Source of the DNA: JBAVQS01 sp049694275
GTDB lineage: Bacteria; Chloroflexota; Anaerolineae; UBA4142; SHND01
Assembly: GCA_049694275.1 (NCBI GenBank)
Contig: JBAVQS010000078.1
Location: 1 to 32,263 of the forward strand
Direction of reading: 5' to 3'
Length of the DNA stretch: 32,263 bases
Shown piece by piece: positions 1 through 8,773 of the stretch. The position numbers and the translations under genes are program-made. The notes beneath the pieces are model-generated. The model was not told the origin of the DNA. It saw only the letters and a program-made list of their open reading frames with translations, and made no database searches. The first letter of the stretch is position 1, and every line of letters begins with the position of its first letter.

Positions 1-118
1 CGTTACGACACTCCGTCAGCAGCGGCGCGACGTGTTGGATTATCTGACGGCAGCCTGTGCGGCGGCCATCAGCGGTGCTGAACCACCGTCGTTGTTGCCC
101 GGGCCATCACTTGACTGA
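1..118 (+). CDS. Transposase C-terminal end, IS66-like (partial, 5' end outside window)
   Basis: An open frame enters from the window edge (first full codon at 2-4) and stops with TGA at 116-118, giving about 38 residues. The translation contains RQQRRDVLDYLTAAC and ends with PPSLLPGPSLD. From memory this matches the extreme C-terminus of IS66-family transposases, which often have a R-x-Q-x-R-x-V-L-x-(F/Y)-L helix followed by PSLLP. No catalytic residue lies in the visible part. It is the only convincing plus-strand coding sequence in the window, as expected for an inserted element. The family name rests on a short tail and could be wrong; that this is a transposase end is more likely than not. 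Confidence 0.55.
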   Translation, partial: VTTLRQQRRDVLDYLTAACAAAISGAEPPSLLPGPSLD

Positions 119-126
119 ACGGTTAC
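1..126 (+). mobile_element. Right end of an IS66-like insertion sequence (partial)
   Basis: The transposase stop at 116-118 is followed at once by GAACGGTTAC ending at 126. IS66-family ends typically begin GTAA, so a right end reads TTAC, which fits a boundary at 126. The neighbouring minus-strand small gene takes its stop codon (123-125) from inside this end, as expected if the element inserted into that gene. The left end, the second inverted repeat and the target duplication are outside the window, so the boundary is inferred. Confidence 0.5.
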
Positions 127-356
127 AAAAACACAAAGCCCTTATAACTATTCAAATACCAGTAACTCTTTTTCTTGAAGAACCCCGCCGGACTCTCATA
201 GAAAATTACCAATGGTTTTTCTTGCTCGGATAGTATGTTCAAGAATTGATCAATGCCGACCCAGACGGTAATACCATAAGTCCTGAATGCTTGTTGAACT
301 GCGCCTGCGGCTGCGATAGCGGCGCTAACGCCGGCTACACTCGCTACTGCTGCCAT
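123..356 (-). pseudogene. Small hydrophobic-N-terminus protein, 3' end probably cut by IS insertion
   Basis: This 77-codon frame starts at ATG 354-356 behind an AGGAG (complement of 367-371) with 10 nt spacing, so the start is well supported. Residues 1-22 are rich in Ala and Val and could form a membrane helix or a helical packing segment. A soluble part follows with FRTYGITVWVGIDQFLNIL, EKPLVIFYES and FFKKKSYWYLNSYKG. From memory, short conserved proteins of cyanobacteria and Chloroflexota carry a similar block (SYGI, KPLVV, FF-K, YLTSYKGL) and then run on for some 20-30 residues. Here the frame stops right after SYKGFVFL, where the putative IS end begins. The protein is therefore probably truncated. 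It lies 64 nt downstream of gyrA on the same strand and may be co-transcribed with it. Function unknown. Confidence 0.5.
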
Positions 357-386
357 GTTGGTATTTCTCCTCTCCGAGAGCGAGAA

Positions 387-410
387 TGGGGCGTTCATCT
401 GAACACCCCA
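387..410 (-). terminator. Hairpin just downstream of gyrA, weak terminator or attenuator candidate
   Basis: Two 10-nt arms (387-396 and 401-410) pair with one G-U wobble around a 4-nt loop, 10 nt after the gyrA stop. No T-run follows in the minus-strand direction (the next bases are TTCTCGCTC), so it is not a standard intrinsic terminator. It could protect the 3' end or attenuate read-through into the small gene. Confidence 0.4.
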
Positions 411-420
411 TAATACTATC

Positions 421-3400
421 CTATTTCTTTTTCTTGGGCAATGGTTTAAAGCCTGCCACTGGCAGTTCCAGCTCCATCTGCTTTTCGGCGGCCGGTTCTT
501 TCTTGGGCTCTGGCTTTTTCGGCGAGGCCTTGGGCTCAGGAATAAGCGGCTCTTTAGCTTTGGGCTTGGCTTCCTCCTGGGCGCGGGCCTGCCGCTCTGG
601 CTCATCGGCGACCTCGCCCTTTTTACCTTCGGCCTGGGCCTGGGCTTTCGGCTTGATCTCTTCCGCGCCCCCCTCTTTAGCTTTGGGCTTTTTGGCGTCT
701 GCCTCGGCGCGTGCCTTGACCGGCTTTTCCTGATCCGATTCTTTCGCTTTTGCCTTTTTATCCTCAGCTTGGGCGCGGGGTTTTACTTCGTTTTTCTCTT
801 CGTCCGCCCTTTTGGCCTTGCCCGTTTTGCTCTCGGGTGCCTTCACGTGAGACTGGGTCTCTTCTTTCTCCTGTTCCTCAGCCGCCCCTCTCTTGCCCTT
901 TTTGCCCTGGCCCGCATCGCCGTCCTTTTCCGCCTGAGGCGCGTGACCGTTGCCCGTGACGGCCGGGAGCGCTTTGACGGTCGCTTCTTTGACCGCTTCG
1001 CCCCCTTCCGACTCGGGCGCTTGCTCCTCCGCCTGGCGGTCAAGACGGCCGACCAGCGAGACCAGCGTTTCGACGACATCATCGCCTTTGAGCTCGACAA
1101 GGGGTTTGGCGCGGGCGCTGCGGCTCCCTTTGACAATGTTGTCGGCGCGAATCCGAACGACGCCGCCGTTGCGGGTAATAAACATGACATCATCCTCGAC
1201 GTCGACAACCCGCGCCGCGATGACCGGCCCGCTCTTGCTATCCGGCGTGATAGCGCCGACGCCGGATGTATAGCGACCCTTGACCGGAAATTCTTTGAGC
1301 GCGATTCGCTTGACCAACCCCTGGGCGGTGGCGAGCGCGAGCCATTCGTTCTCTACTACATAGTCGAGACCGGCGACGCGATCCTCTCCGGCTAGTTTGA
1401 TCGCCCACACGCCCGCGGCGGCGCGCCCCTGGACCGGGACCTCTTCCTCTTCAAACCGGAGCGCCTGTCCCTGTGCAGTGACCAGGAGCAGGTTGCCGCC
1501 CCCTTGCGTCACATGCGCCCAGCCCAATTCGTCCCCTTCGCCAAGATTGATAGCACGTGTGCCGCCGGACTGGATGCCGTTGAACTCTTCAATGGCGGTG
1601 CGCTTGATCTTGCCGAAGGCCGTCGCCAGAGTCAGAAATTTTGCATTGTTGATCGGCAGAGCCGCGATGATGCGCTCGTTCCCTTCAAGCTGGTTCTTGA
1701 GCGACAGGCCGGTGGGGTTGCGATCCACATCCGGCACCTGGGACATGCGCAGCGGGATCGCGCGCCCGCGATTCGTCAACAGGACGAGATTATCGTGCGT
1801 GCTCGCCGCAAAGAGATGGATCACGGGGTCGTCCTCGCGCGAGGCGACGCCCTTTTCGGCGTCCTTACGTGTGCGGCGGAATTGGTTTAGCCCGGAGCGG
1901 CGAATATAGTTTTCGCGTGTGACCACAACCAGATTCTCGGCCTCGTCGGCGTGCGCCTCTTCCTTGAACTCGGTCTCGGCGCTGGCCGCAATAAAGGTGC
2001 GGCGGGCATCGCCAAACCGCTCCTTGAGGTCGCCAATCTCTTCCTGGATGGCGACGAGAATCTTTTTGGGCGAGTGCAAAAGGTCTTCGAGGTAGCGGAT
2101 GCGCTTGTGGACCTCGGCCAGCTCGTCCTCGATCTTTTTGCGCTCGAGCGCGGCGAGGCGGCGCAGTTGCATGTCGAGGATGGCCGTCGCCTGGATCTCG
2201 GTGAGCTTGAACCGCTTCATCAGGCGCTCGCGGGCGGTCTCGACGTCGGGCGACTGGCGAATGGTGCGGATGACCTCGTCGAGATAATCGAGGGCAATTT
2301 TCAACCCTTCGAGGATGTGGGCGCGCATCTTGGCGCGTTCCAGCTCGTACTGGCTGCGGCGCGTCAGGACCACCTGGCGGTGCTGGACATAGAGCTGGAG
2401 CACGCGCTTGAGTGACAGGACGCGCGGTTCGCCATCGACGAGGGCGAGCATGTTGAGACTAAACCCGGTCTGGAGTTGGGTGTGCTTGAGCAGTTGGTTG
2501 ATGACCGGGGTCGGCTCGACGCCGCGTTTGAGCTCGATAATGATGCTCATGCCCTGCCGGTCGGATTCATCGCGCAGGTCGCCGATCTCTTCAATCTTGC
2601 GGTCGCGGACCAGCTCGGCGATGCGCTCGATGAGGGCGGACTTGTTGACCTGGTAGGGGAGCTCCGTAACGATAATGCGCGAGCGCCCCCCCGCCGCCTG
2701 CTCGGTGTGAATCTTGGCGCGGACCATGATGCGGCCCTTGCCGGTGGCATACGCCTCTTTGATCCCGTCCATGCCAAGGATGATGCCGCCGGTCGGGAAA
2801 TCCGGCCCTTTGACAAATTGCATCAGGTCGTCGGGCTCGATGTCATCCACCTTGTTCCAGTGCTCGATCAAATAGTTGGTCGCGTCCACGATCTCACGCA
2901 GATTGTGAGGGGGAACCAGGGTGGCCATACCGACAGCGATGCCGGCGGCGCCGTTGAGCAAGAGATTCGGAACCTTGGCCGGTAAGACGGTTGGCTCCTT
3001 CATCGTCTCGTCAAAATTAGGGCGGAAATCGACCGTGTCTTTTTCAATGTCGAGCAGCATCTCTTCGGCCAGCTCGGTGAGGCGCGCCTCCGTATAGCGC
3101 ATTGCCGCCGGCGGATCGTTATCGACAGAACCGAAATTCCCTTGCCCATCAATCAGCGGATACCGCATGGTAAAATCCTGCGCCATGCGGACGAGGGCGT
3201 CATAGACCGCCTGGTCGCCGTGGGGATGATAACGACCGAGGACATCGCCGACGATACGGGCGCTCTTTTTATACGCCGTGTTATGTCGCAGTCCCATCTC
3301 CCACATTCCAAAGAGGATGCGGCGCTGGACCGGTTTCAAACCATCCCGGACATCGGGGAGGGCGCGAGCGGTGATGACGCTCATCGCATAATCCAGATAG

Positions 3401-3453
3401 GCGCCCTGCATCTCCTCGCGGATGTCCGATTGTTTAATGGTGCCGATTTCCAA
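421..3453 (-). CDS. gyrA: DNA gyrase subunit A (GyrA/ParC family) with long charged tail
   Basis: This 1010-aa type IIA topoisomerase A subunit cleaves and rejoins DNA through a tyrosine while GyrB supplies ATP hydrolysis. The breakage-reunion domain spans about residues 1-500; catalytic Tyr120 is in AAMRYTEARL and the quinolone-determining segment is GRYHPHGDQAVYD. Beta-pinwheel repeats run from about 505 to 805. Residues about 810-1010 form a low-complexity Lys/Glu/Ala tail ending in KKKK, which makes the protein longer than a usual GyrA (about 800-900 aa). The start is TTG at 3451-3453, chosen because AGGAGG (3461-3466) lies 7 nt upstream and the family N-terminus begins there. The canonical GyrA box QRRGGKG is not visible; the aligned stretch reads TRKDAEKG. 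GyrA is preferred over ParC because of QGNFGS and overall similarity, but ParC-like behaviour cannot be excluded. It has its own promoter, separate from the kinase array. Confidence 0.93.
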   Translation of the reverse strand: MEIGTIKQSDIREEMQGAYLDYAMSVITARALPDVRDGLKPVQRRILFGMWEMGLRHNTAYKKSARIVGDVLGRYHPHGDQAVYDALVRMAQDFTMRYPLIDGQGNFGSVDNDPPAAMRYTEARLTELAEEMLLDIEKDTVDFRPNFDETMKEPTVLPAKVPNLLLNGAAGIAVGMATLVPPHNLREIVDATNYLIEHWNKVDDIEPDDLMQFVKGPDFPTGGIILGMDGIKEAYATGKGRIMVRAKIHTEQAAGGRSRIIVTELPYQVNKSALIERIAELVRDRKIEEIGDLRDESDRQGMSIIIELKRGVEPTPVINQLLKHTQLQTGFSLNMLALVDGEPRVLSLKRVLQLYVQHRQVVLTRRSQYELERAKMRAHILEGLKIALDYLDEVIRTIRQSPDVETARERLMKRFKLTEIQATAILDMQLRRLAALERKKIEDELAEVHKRIRYLEDLLHSPKKILVAIQEEIGDLKERFGDARRTFIAASAETEFKEEAHADEAENLVVVTRENYIRRSGLNQFRRTRKDAEKGVASREDDPVIHLFAASTHDNLVLLTNRGRAIPLRMSQVPDVDRNPTGLSLKNQLEGNERIIAALPINNAKFLTLATAFGKIKRTAIEEFNGIQSGGTRAINLGEGDELGWAHVTQGGGNLLLVTAQGQALRFEEEEVPVQGRAAAGVWAIKLAGEDRVAGLDYVVENEWLALATAQGLVKRIALKEFPVKGRYTSGVGAITPDSKSGPVIAARVVDVEDDVMFITRNGGVVRIRADNIVKGSRSARAKPLVELKGDDVVETLVSLVGRLDRQAEEQAPESEGGEAVKEATVKALPAVTGNGHAPQAEKDGDAGQGKKGKRGAAEEQEKEETQSHVKAPESKTGKAKRADEEKNEVKPRAQAEDKKAKAKESDQEKPVKARAEADAKKPKAKEGGAEEIKPKAQAQAEGKKGEVADEPERQARAQEEAKPKAKEPLIPEPKASPKKPEPKKEPAAEKQMELELPVAGFKPLPKKKK

Positions 3454-3547
3454 GTCTTGTCCTCCTACCTTGCACGTTTGCCGAACAGGTTCTTGATTCG
3501 CCCACTCTTCTTGTTAGAGCGGCAACAGAACATATTTTCGGCGCAAA

Positions 3548-3575
3548 AGTATAGCACGTTCAGGGAGCGTGTCAA
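3548..3575 (-). promoter_or_regulatory. sigma70-type promoter of gyrA
   Basis: On the minus strand a perfect -35 TTGACA (complement of 3570-3575) is followed after 16 nt by TATACT (complement of 3548-3553). Transcription would start near 3541, leaving a leader of about 88 nt before the TTG start. The site sits in the 155-nt gap between the last kinase gene and gyrA, so gyrA can be expressed independently of the upstream array. Confidence 0.75.
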
Positions 3576-3608
3576 ACAGCGGGCGCAAAAGGGCCTGGCA
3601 ACACCCTG

Positions 3609-6600
3609 TTATTGGATAGGCGCCCTTTCGTTTCCCCAAAAAGGAAGTTGGATGAGAAAACGAACCCCGAGCGTTTCAGACAAATTCTCCGCGCGTATCA
3701 CTCCCCCATGCTGGTCGATAATCGATTGGCAGACGGCAAGGCCCATCCCGGTGCCCTGTTCTTTGGTGGTAAAAAAGGGCTCGAAAATATGGGCCAGGGC
3801 CTCGGGGGAGATAATCGGTCCGTTGTTCTCAAACTCGATCATCGCCACATTCTTGTCCTGCCAGACCTTGATGTTCAGGCGGCCGTCCGGCCCGGTCGCC
3901 TCCGCGCTGTTGAGAATCATGTTGATAAATACCTGGATCAACTGATCGGGCGACGCCAGAACCGGCGGGATCTCCTGGCAATCGATCGTGACCTCGATGC
4001 GATTATGCGCAAGCTGTTTACGCGCGAGCGTCAGTGTTTGTTGCAGGACATCGTACACGCGCACGAGGCGGCGCGGCGCTTTGGACGGACGGGCAAAATC
4101 GAGAATGCGCCGCGCCACCTCGCTCAGTCGCTCGATCTCCTGGCGAATGATCTTGAGATTTTCTTCGCGCTCTTGTTGTTGGAGCTCGAAATCGATCACG
4201 AGGTCCAGTGTGCCCTGAATAGCCTGCAAGGGGTTGTTAATCTCGTGAGCCATCGCGGCGGCCATGCGTCCCAGCGCCGCCAAGCGCTCGGCGCGAATGG
4301 TCTGTTCTTCGGCCTGTTTGAGCTTGGTAATGTCGCGCGAGACCCCCATGACGCCGATCACCTCGCCGGCCGTATTCTTAAGCAGAGAAGCCGAAAGGAG
4401 CGAGGGAAAGACCTGCCCATTCTTGCGCCGGTTGTACACCTCGCGCACGCACTGTCCGGTCTCGAGGGTCATGGTGTGGACCTGGTCGCCGATTCCAGTG
4501 TCGGCATAGAGAAAATGCGGTTCCTGGCCAATTGCCTCTTCCGCCGTATAGCCAAAGATCGCCTGCGCGGCCCGGTTGAATTCGACAATGCGCTGGTTCT
4601 GGTCGACGGCGATAATCATATCGAGCGAGCTGTCAATCAGGCTGCGGGCATACGCCTGGGATTCGCGCAGCTCTTCCTCGGTCTGTTTCAAGCGGGTAAT
4701 ATCGCGAAAGACAAGGACGACGCCGGTGATCTGGTCGCTCAGATCCCGGACCGGAGCGATGCTGCTGCTGATATAGATCTGCCGGCCGTCTCGCGCGACG
4801 ACAACCGTATCCGGCAGCAAGCCATGTCCCTGGCCGGTCCGCACCACCTCCTGGATTGTCGCCATGAGTGGCTGTTCGGCCCGGGGATGGATGAGATTAA
4901 GGACCCTGGGCAAGGGCTGGCCGATTGCCTCTTGTTGCAACCACCCGGTCAGCCGTTCGGCCGCCGCATTGAATAGGAGAATATGCCCTTCGTGGTCGGC
5001 AGCAACCATGCCATCGCCGATGCTCTCTAACGTCAGCGCCAACTGTTCCTTTTCGCGGGCCAGCATCTGTTCGGCCAGTTTACGAGCGGTCACGTCCTCT
5101 TTGACCACGGCAAAGTGCGTCACCGCTCCGCCGCCGGCGCGCACCGGCGTAATGGTCTGCTCTTCAAAATACTCTGTGCCATCCTTGCGCCGGTTAATCA
5201 ACTCACCCCGCCAGACCTCGCCGGCCTGGATCACTTGCCGCATCTGGTGATAGAACGCGGGCGACTGCTTGCCCGATTTCAGAATACGGGGGTTCTGGCC
5301 GATTGTTTCTTGCAGGGTATAACCGGTCAGCCGGGTAAAAGCCGGATTGACCCAAATGAATCGCTCTTGCGCATCGACAATTGAAATCGGGTTCGCCGCC
5401 GCTTCAAGCGCAGCGAGGTACATTCGCAGTTCGCTTTCGGCCTGCCGTTCGTGCGTGACGTCGCGTAGGATGTATCCCAGGCGATAACCCTGCTCTGCCC
5501 GGATTGGGAACGCAATGCCCTGGACGATACGCCGGGTTCCATCCCCACTCTGGATCTCGAATTCAGACGCCCGATCGACGATTGGCCCTGCGCCGGTTTC
5601 CAGCGCCTGCACAAAAGTTTCGCGCAAACGATCCAGCTCTACCCGGCGCGGGTGGGGAAGAACACGGTCGAGAAGATCCCAAATGAATTGGCCCAATGCT
5701 GCGTCGCGCGGTATCCCCAGAATCCGGCTCTGGGCCTGGTTCCACTCCAGAATCGTGCCATCCACTTCAATCAGCGACAGGCCCTCGGAAGACTGTTCCA
5801 CAAAGCTGCGGAATTTGCTTTCGCTCGCGCGCAGGGCTTGTTCCGCCTGTTTGCGTTCAGTGATATCACGGGAGGTCACCACAACCGCTTGGACATTGGG
5901 GTTGCTCAACAGGTTTTGCGCCGCGGTTTCGATCCAGCGCCAGGTTCCATCTTTATGCTTGATGCGATACTCGGCGCGCTGGGGCGTTTCTGGATATTGC
6001 AGGACTTGCGCCCAATAGCGGCGTACAACATCCTGATCGTCAGGATGCACCGTATCAAACCCGCTATATCCCACGCGTTCCTCATCGCCATATCCATTGA
6101 TTCGCCGATAGGAAGGACTCCGATAATGAATCCTTGCATTGGCGTCGCCGAACAGAATGCCGTCATGACTGTTCTCGACAATCGCGCGGAAACGCGCTTC
6201 ACTGGCGCGCAGGGACTCGAGGGCTTGTTTACGCGCGGTGATGTCGTGCACGACGACCAGGTAAACCGGTTGGCCGTCGATCGAGAGGAGGCGGCCGTAT
6301 ATCTCGACCGGAAAGCGCTCGCCGTCCGCGCGGAGGTTCACGGTCTCGACGGGATGATGCATAAAGTCGTCGCCATTCACCGGATCGGGCAAAAGGACGC
6401 TCAGGTCGGGGGGGACCAGATCGGAGGACCGTTTGAGCAGTAAATGCTCGCGGGTGTCGCGGTACATCTCACACGCCCGGGCGTTGACGTCGAGTATCCG
6501 GCCGTCGAGCGTTTCCACCAGGATGGCATCGTGCACCGCGTCAAAGATGGAGCGGTAGCGCTCTTTTGATTCGCGCAAAGCTTCTTCCGCCCGCTTTTGC

Positions 6601-7406
6601 GCGGTGACGTCTTGATTGACGGCCACCAGGTGCGGTTGCCCCGCGATTTCGATCACTTCCGCCGAGGTCAACAGCAGAATCTCATCGCCCGATTTGTGTA
6701 TGCCTTTGAACGCGGCGTTGCGAAAACGCCCGTGCTCGCGAAGCATCTGCCGCGCCTGCACGCGATCAGCCGGATTGGCATACAACCCCAGTTCGCCCAC
6801 CGTGTGCTCAAGCGCTTCACCCCGGGTATAGCCAAAGACCTTTTCAAATCCCTCGTTGACCTCCACAATGCGCCCGTCGTCCAGGGTGCTGACGATGACA
6901 GAGTCGGGGCTGCATTGAAATACCTTTGCAAATTTTTCTTCGGAAACGCGGAGCGCCTGCTCGGTCAACTTGAGGTCGTTCACATCCTCGCCAACGCATC
7001 GGTATTCGAGCAACTCGCCGTTTGCGCCGTAAAAAGCGCAGTTCGTCCACCGGGTCCAGCGAACCTGGTCGCGCACCTGCACGCGGTTCTCTATTTTCAC
7101 AATCGGGTTGGCCGGACTGACGCGAGCGAATTCGGCGGTGACCTGGGCGCGGTCTTGAGGCAAAACCCAGAGGTTGAAATCGTGGTTCAGTAAATCATCC
7201 GGTGCGCAGCCGAAATAGTCGCAATAGGCGCGGTTGACCGATAGAATGATTCCATCGTGGCTCAGGCGAGAGATCATGACGGGCAGTCCGTCAATCGTCG
7301 CAGCTCCCCATTCATTGGTCGCGGAATTTAAAGCCTGATGGGGGCCGGCCGCAGTAGGATTCCGGCGGGTAGTGTGTGCGCGCGGGCGTGAAGCAGCTTT
7401 CGTCAT
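3609..7406 (-). CDS. Cytosolic multi-PAS (about eight) histidine kinase, NtrB-type
   Basis: This 1265-aa soluble sensor kinase shows no membrane segment. About eight PAS/PAC units follow one another (roughly residues 30-150, 155-270, 280-390, 400-520, 530-655, 665-785, 790-910, 920-1040), most closing with a D-(V/I)-T linker to the next unit. The kinase core is of the NtrB/AtoS kind: MAHEINNPLQ with phospho-acceptor His near 1054, an N-box NMILNSAEA and a G-box GTGMGLAVCQS. Unlike its neighbours it ends right after the ATPase domain, with no receiver and no C-terminal helical module. Its core also differs in family from the SHELRTPLNA kinases upstream. ATG at 7404-7406 has only a weak GGGGAT in front of it. 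It is the last gene of the array, 61 nt after a receiver-kinase, so a receiver in trans is plausible. PAS ligands cannot be read from sequence. Confidence 0.9.
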   Translation of the reverse strand: MTKAASRPRAHTTRRNPTAAGPHQALNSATNEWGAATIDGLPVMISRLSHDGIILSVNRAYCDYFGCAPDDLLNHDFNLWVLPQDRAQVTAEFARVSPANPIVKIENRVQVRDQVRWTRWTNCAFYGANGELLEYRCVGEDVNDLKLTEQALRVSEEKFAKVFQCSPDSVIVSTLDDGRIVEVNEGFEKVFGYTRGEALEHTVGELGLYANPADRVQARQMLREHGRFRNAAFKGIHKSGDEILLLTSAEVIEIAGQPHLVAVNQDVTAQKRAEEALRESKERYRSIFDAVHDAILVETLDGRILDVNARACEMYRDTREHLLLKRSSDLVPPDLSVLLPDPVNGDDFMHHPVETVNLRADGERFPVEIYGRLLSIDGQPVYLVVVHDITARKQALESLRASEARFRAIVENSHDGILFGDANARIHYRSPSYRRINGYGDEERVGYSGFDTVHPDDQDVVRRYWAQVLQYPETPQRAEYRIKHKDGTWRWIETAAQNLLSNPNVQAVVVTSRDITERKQAEQALRASESKFRSFVEQSSEGLSLIEVDGTILEWNQAQSRILGIPRDAALGQFIWDLLDRVLPHPRRVELDRLRETFVQALETGAGPIVDRASEFEIQSGDGTRRIVQGIAFPIRAEQGYRLGYILRDVTHERQAESELRMYLAALEAAANPISIVDAQERFIWVNPAFTRLTGYTLQETIGQNPRILKSGKQSPAFYHQMRQVIQAGEVWRGELINRRKDGTEYFEEQTITPVRAGGGAVTHFAVVKEDVTARKLAEQMLAREKEQLALTLESIGDGMVAADHEGHILLFNAAAERLTGWLQQEAIGQPLPRVLNLIHPRAEQPLMATIQEVVRTGQGHGLLPDTVVVARDGRQIYISSSIAPVRDLSDQITGVVLVFRDITRLKQTEEELRESQAYARSLIDSSLDMIIAVDQNQRIVEFNRAAQAIFGYTAEEAIGQEPHFLYADTGIGDQVHTMTLETGQCVREVYNRRKNGQVFPSLLSASLLKNTAGEVIGVMGVSRDITKLKQAEEQTIRAERLAALGRMAAAMAHEINNPLQAIQGTLDLVIDFELQQQEREENLKIIRQEIERLSEVARRILDFARPSKAPRRLVRVYDVLQQTLTLARKQLAHNRIEVTIDCQEIPPVLASPDQLIQVFINMILNSAEATGPDGRLNIKVWQDKNVAMIEFENNGPIISPEALAHIFEPFFTTKEQGTGMGLAVCQSIIDQHGGVIRAENLSETLGVRFLIQLPFWGNERAPIQ

Positions 7407-7467
7407 TTAATCCCCGATTTTAGCGTGGGCGTAGAGACCGGTCAACGGAAGTTTGGAAGTACAGGGT

Positions 7468-8715
7468 TCAACTGCCCGCGCGGGGCAGGGTGAACCAGAA
7501 CAGGCTCCCCTTGCCCACTTGGCTCTCGACGCCGACCTGCCCGTGCAGTCGCTCGACAATCCGGCGAACAATGGATAATCCCAGGCCATGCCCGCCGATG
7601 GGGGACTCACCGACCCGCGTAAATTCGGTGAACAATCTGGCCTGGTTTTCAGGGGTTAGCCCATTGCCATTGTCGCGCACCCAAAAACGGATGTCCTCCG
7701 CCGCGTGATGGTCCGCGGGCGCAGGCTCCTCAAACCCCAATTCAATCTCCGGTGGGGTTCCCCCATACTTGATCGCGTTGCTCAGATAGTTCGCCCACAC
7801 CTCGACAAGCCACGGCGCATAACTGGTCACGGCCGGCCAGCTTGCCGGGGTCTTGATTCGGGCATGAGACTGATCGATTGCGGCCGCCAGACGCTCCTGC
7901 GCCTGCTCGACGACGGATTGCATCTGAATCGGCTTGGTTTCCACCTGCTCCATCCGGCGCACACTGGCAAGCAGCAACAATTCACTAATAATATTGTTCA
8001 TGTCCCAGGCGGCCAGGCTTGTTGCATGTAAATACTGCTGCACCTCTTCAAAGGGCATCGTCCCATAGCCCATTTCCATCACCAGCAAGTAGTTAATCGC
8101 CGTGGTCAAGGGATTCTTCAAGTCGTGCGCCACCGTATGCGCGAACGCATCCAGCTCGGCATTTCGCGCCTCAAGTTCTTGCGCATATTGCTGGAGCTTG
8201 GCTTCGGCCTGCGCGCGCGCGACAATCTCTGCCTTGCGTTCGACGATTTCGCGAGCCAATTCGTCGTTGACATCCTGCAATTGCTTCGTTTTTTCTTGCA
8301 GGCGTCTCGACGCGTTTTGCAACGCCAGGTGTGTCTTGACCCGTGCCAACACCTCATCCGGCTCTAGCGGTTTGGTGATGTAATCAACGCCGCCCGCGGT
8401 AAAGGCATTGACCTTGTCGTCGGTCGTATCCAGGGCGCTGATGAAAATGACCGGGATTTCACTCGTCTTGGGTTTTCCCTTGAGGGACTTGCAAACTTCG
8501 TAACCATCCATCCCCGGCATCCGGATATCGAGCAGAATCAGGTCAGGCGGATTCGCCAGCGCAGATTCGATGGCCCGCGAGCCATCTTCGGCCACCCGCA
8601 CCCGGTATCCCTGCCGCCGCAGCAACTGTGTCAGCAGGCGCAAGTTGTTCGGCGTATCGTCGACGACGAGAATGCTGCCTGCAAGCGCGTCGGTTTCGCG
8701 TTCGTCTGTGATCAT
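7468..8715 (-). CDS. Receiver-histidine kinase (REC-HisKA-HATPase), copy 2
   Basis: This response-regulator-headed kinase is about 415 aa. The N-terminal receiver (about 13-130) has acidic residues D19/D20, phospho-acceptor D63 in LLDIRMPGMDG and the conserved Lys115 in ITKPLEPDE. A coiled coil (about 130-185) leads to HisKA AHTVAHDLKNPL with His near 197, then an ATPase domain with YLSNAIKYGG and GGHGLGLSIV. No membrane segment is present, so it probably takes phosphate from, or exchanges it with, membrane kinases of the cluster. The frame opens upstream with a TTG at 8787 that overlaps the previous gene. ATG at 8713-8715 is preferred because the protein then aligns from its first residues with the copy at 12701-13909; no strong ribosome-binding site is seen. 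It is a close paralogue of that copy, with identical DNA runs of 42 and 36 nt. Confidence 0.88.
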   Translation of the reverse strand: MITDERETDALAGSILVVDDTPNNLRLLTQLLRRQGYRVRVAEDGSRAIESALANPPDLILLDIRMPGMDGYEVCKSLKGKPKTSEIPVIFISALDTTDDKVNAFTAGGVDYITKPLEPDEVLARVKTHLALQNASRRLQEKTKQLQDVNDELAREIVERKAEIVARAQAEAKLQQYAQELEARNAELDAFAHTVAHDLKNPLTTAINYLLVMEMGYGTMPFEEVQQYLHATSLAAWDMNNIISELLLLASVRRMEQVETKPIQMQSVVEQAQERLAAAIDQSHARIKTPASWPAVTSYAPWLVEVWANYLSNAIKYGGTPPEIELGFEEPAPADHHAAEDIRFWVRDNGNGLTPENQARLFTEFTRVGESPIGGHGLGLSIVRRIVERLHGQVGVESQVGKGSLFWFTLPRAGS

Positions 8716-8773
8716 AGGGATGCCTGTTCCGCCAATGAAATGCTGTGCTTGCAGTTGAATCCGACAATCGGGC

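Noticed and set aside
386..2985. Several long plus-strand open frames opposite gyrA
   Set aside because: They lie antisense to a clearly conserved gene, show arginine- and serine-rich shadow composition and have no family resemblance.
3588..3628. Possible terminator between the 8-PAS kinase and gyrA (7-nt arms AAAGGGC and GCCCTTT, then TTTT on the minus strand)
   Set aside because: The loop is 27 nt, the arms are short and they overlap the kinase stop codon; too weak to call.
3612..4976. 454-codon plus-strand open frame opposite the 8-PAS kinase
   Set aside because: It mirrors the codon bias of the PAS and kinase domains on the other strand; no recognisable domain or ribosome-binding site.
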